A DNA stretch of 53,793 bases from NCBI GenBank assembly GCA_947584965.1, contig CANPWQ010000008.1, positions 1 through 53,793 on the forward strand, written 5' to 3'. This stretch comes from Candidatus Gastranaerophilales bacterium. GTDB lineage: Bacteria > Cyanobacteriota > Vampirovibrionia > Gastranaerophilales > Gastranaerophilaceae. The notes beneath the pieces are model-generated. The model was not told the DNA's origin. It saw nothing but the letters and a program-made list of their open reading frames with translations, and searched no databases. Below, piece after piece: positions 52,388-53,793 of the stretch. Both the position numbers and the translations under genes were made by a program. Each line of letters starts with the position of its first letter. Within the stretch, counting starts at the first letter, position 1.

Positions 52388-52713
52388 ATATTTTTTAAGT
52401 TATCGGGAATATATTTTGTCCAGTCTTTTTCAAGTTTATCTATAAATTGATGAGCATTCAATACATCATCATAGCTTATCGGAAGAGGACACTCTTGAAT
52501 TTCCAGCGGGTCATCTTCTTTATCTTTTACGGAAAGCGCACCCGTTCCCAATAGAGCTAGCCCGAAGCTCTTTCCGCACTCGGGGCATACAACCTGCAAA
52601 ACTAAAAGATTTTCTTCTTCTCTTTTTATAAATATTGCATTTTCATCAAAATCATGCCCGCATACACTGCAGCACAGATTTGAAAATAATTTTTTTAATT
52701 TTAATTTATCCAT
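52384..52713 (-). CDS. Small zinc-ribbon protein of unknown function
   Basis: The 109-residue protein has two Cys pairs, CCSVCGHDF (about 13-21) and CPECGKSF (about 42-49), that fit a single zinc ribbon. An acidic middle (KDKEDDPLEIQ) and a helical C-terminus with YDDVLNAHQFIDKLEKDWTK follow. The ATG at 52713 has GAGGTG as ribosome-binding site; a GTG two codons earlier is rejected because it is part of that site. A TATAAT box lies at 52749-52754. It converges on the glycosyltransferase with a 4-bp overlap. It could be a regulatory or nucleic-acid-binding protein. Confidence 0.65.
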   Translation of the reverse strand: MDKLKLKKLFSNLCCSVCGHDFDENAIFIKREEENLLVLQVVCPECGKSFGLALLGTGALSVKDKEDDPLEIQECPLPISYDDVLNAHQFIDKLEKDWTKYIPDNLKNI

Positions 52714-52748
52714 TCTCACCTCGACTCTTAATCGCCGAACACGACAAC

Positions 52749-52754
52749 ATTATA
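52749..52754 (-). promoter_or_regulatory. -10 box of the zinc-ribbon gene
   Basis: A perfect TATAAT on the minus strand, 36 bases before the ATG, is preceded by a TGTA extension. A weak -35 (TGACAA) lies 17 bases upstream. Confidence 0.4.
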
Positions 52755-52826
52755 TACACATGTTTAAAATTTTGTCATTTCGGGTACTAAATATATGTGT
52801 AGTTAATTATATAAAGGAATTGCGTT

Positions 52827-52922
52827 ATGGATGGTCTTTATCTTTTATTATTCGGAGCTTTAATGTACTTCTTGCTTATTGCACTGCCTTCTATGTTTGA
52901 AAAACGCAGTGGCGCTCACTAA
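52827..52922 (+). CDS. 31-residue single-pass membrane peptide
   Basis: ATG 52827 to TAA 52920-52922 encodes 31 residues: MDGLYLLLFGALMYFLLIAL, then PSMFEKRSGAH. AAAGGA lies eight bases upstream. One hydrophobic helix (about 3-21) and a basic C-terminal end suggest an inner-membrane peptide. It is followed 18 bases later by a strong terminator, so it looks like a complete one-gene unit. Small subunits of respiratory enzymes or transporters (such as CydX, KdpF) have this size, but I recognise none. It is too short for ordinary gene callers. Confidence 0.6.
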   Translation: MDGLYLLLFGALMYFLLIALPSMFEKRSGAH

Positions 52923-52940
52923 GCTATTATATAAAGTTTC

Positions 52941-52976
52941 AAAAAAGGACACGGCACTAATGCTGTGTCCTTTTTT
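52941..52976. terminator. Bidirectional intrinsic terminator
   Basis: A stem of about 16 bp (A-run plus GGACACGGCA paired with TGCTGTGTCC plus T-run, one G-T pair) with a CTAA loop. It ends the 31-residue gene on the plus strand and cysS (ending at 53041) on the minus strand. Confidence 0.9.
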
Positions 52977-53040
52977 ATCGTGTACTTCCAACACTTTATT
53001 AGCTGTTTTAAAAGACATTTTTTTAATTAAAAAGTTCCGA

Positions 53041-53793
53041 TTATTTTTCTTCCCACTCTGTCTTTTCTTTTGTATCTTTTAATATTATTGAAATACTATC
53101 CAGCAAAGTTCTTATTTTATCTGCGATTGCCCAGTTTTTTTCAAGACGGGCTTTATTTCTGTATTCTATAATTTTTTCCATTAAATCATAACCCGTAAGT
53201 GATTTATCTTCATCAGATAAAAATTCCATATCAGCAATTATTTTTTCAAGCCTTGTTTGAAGCTCATCAGAAGTTAATTTTTCTTTTTCAATGTTAAATC
53301 CCATAACCTGAGTTAATGTTAAAAGTATACCTGCATATTTTTTTGCATTTTCAATATTTTTTTCATTAACTGCTTTATTTGCCTTTGTAACCGACTCAAA
53401 AATAACAGCAAGTGCTTTTGATGTGTTCAGGTCATCATCCATAGCTTCTTTGAACTGCTTTACTTCGTCGCTGTCTAATACATTAGTATCAACATTAACA
53501 GCATATTTTACAACTTCATTCACTGCCGTTTGTATTCGTTTCCAGCCTGATTTTGCACCGTTCAATGCTTCCGATGAAAATTCAACTGGCATTCTGTAAT
53601 GATTTGTTAATATAAACAGTCTTATTGTATTTGCGTCATAATTTGCGAGCATATCATCAATAGTTACAAAGTTTTTCAATGACTTTGACATTTTTTCCTT
53701 ATTTATTGTCACAAACCCGTTATGAAGCCAATAATTAACAAACTTACAACCGTTTGCACACTCTGATTGCGCTATTTCATTTTCGTGGTGAGG
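53041..53793 (-). CDS. cysS: Cysteine-tRNA ligase, C-terminal part (5' end outside window)
   Basis: The frame is open to the window edge and encodes the last 250 residues. It begins PHHENEIAQSECANGCKFVN, the zinc-binding HHENE region, and continues NYWLHNGFVTINKEKMSKSL with the KMSKS loop, ANTIRLFILTNHYRMPVEFS and a helical tail (DDDLNTSKALAVIFE). A GTG at 53712 is internal, because the conserved residues upstream are in frame. CysRS charges tRNA-Cys. The normal full length is about 460-470 residues, so roughly half is missing only because of the window edge. Confidence 0.95.
   Translation of the reverse strand, partial: PHHENEIAQSECANGCKFVNYWLHNGFVTINKEKMSKSLKNFVTIDDMLANYDANTIRLFILTNHYRMPVEFSSEALNGAKSGWKRIQTAVNEVVKYAVNVDTNVLDSDEVKQFKEAMDDDLNTSKALAVIFESVTKANKAVNEKNIENAKKYAGILLTLTQVMGFNIEKEKLTSDELQTRLEKIIADMEFLSDEDKSLTGYDLMEKIIEYRNKARLEKNWAIADKIRTLLDSISIILKDTKEKTEWEEK

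Noticed and set aside
53041-53712. cysS as a complete gene starting at GTG 53712
   Set aside because: Upstream in-frame sequence encodes the conserved HHENE zinc region and the residues before KMSKS, so the GTG is internal.
1-53793. CRISPR arrays, tRNA/rRNA genes, insertion sequences, prophage
   Set aside because: Looked for direct repeats, GTTCGA-type T-arms, transposase and integrase motifs on both strands; none was seen.

Overview
The window looks like a chromosomal piece of an AT-rich, flagellated, outer-membrane-bearing bacterium. My best guess is a gut Melainabacteria/Vampirovibrionia (Gastranaerophilales)-type genome, the non-photosynthetic sister of Cyanobacteria. Direct evidence for a Gram-negative envelope is KdsC/KdsD (KDO synthesis), a GT9 heptosyltransferase and an Omp85/ShlB-type barrel end. 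Evidence for motility is two flagellar clusters. The YvcK protein has two N-terminal membrane segments, which I associate with the cyanobacterial lineage. The lineage is an inference from gene content and style, not from a database comparison. No tRNA, rRNA, CRISPR array, insertion sequence or prophage was seen, and no gene-free stretch exceeds 300 bases.

Layout. 1-8.5 kb: the 3' end of an outer-membrane barrel gene, a small exported protein, a 1,933-residue papain-fold protein, beta-carbonic anhydrase, a LUD-domain protein and a GNAT-like protein. 8.6-10.5 kb: a small flagellar operon, transcribed fliJ, fliK-like, hook/rod-like protein. 10.7-16 kb: a plus-strand housekeeping operon (pxpA, yvcK, panB, panC, a membrane protein, dut) meeting the yggU-secG pair. 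16.6-22.5 kb: rel facing a probable SOS operon (lexA/umuD hybrid, umuC, two TolC-helix-like exported paralogs). 22.5-30.1 kb: yajQ, a secreted Tyr/Asn/Pro-rich protein, rpsL-rpsG, rluD, lspA, an NTF2-like exported protein, a PQ-loop-like protein, coaX, kdsC and kdsD.

30.2-35.9 kb is an accessory-looking block: a membrane protein with two DUF1566-like domains, a DPP III (M49)-like metallopeptidase, a B12-binding-type radical SAM enzyme and a 76-residue peptide gene. It sits between kdsD and the standard dprA-topA-aroE run (35.9-40.1 kb). 40.1-50.4 kb is one long minus-strand flagellar operon in the transcribed order flgF-like, flgG, flgB, flgC, lytic transglycosylase, fliE, fliF, a highly divergent fliG-position gene, fliH, flhA, fliI. 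50.5-53.8 kb holds a SpoIID/LytB-like protein, a heptosyltransferase, a zinc-ribbon protein, a 31-residue membrane peptide and the 3' part of cysS.

How the genes work together. panB, panC and coaX all feed coenzyme A synthesis. kdsC, kdsD and the GT9 enzyme serve LPS core synthesis. LexA/UmuD and UmuC form a damage-inducible mutagenesis unit. The flagellar genes build the export gate ATPase complex, MS ring and rod. The most unusual observations are the split papain-type active site in the giant protein, several promoters whose -10 box lies exactly six bases before an ATG (predicting leaderless mRNAs, one of them a six-codon minigene overlapping the next start), the SOS operator laid across a perfect lexA promoter, and the divergent protein in the fliG slot.
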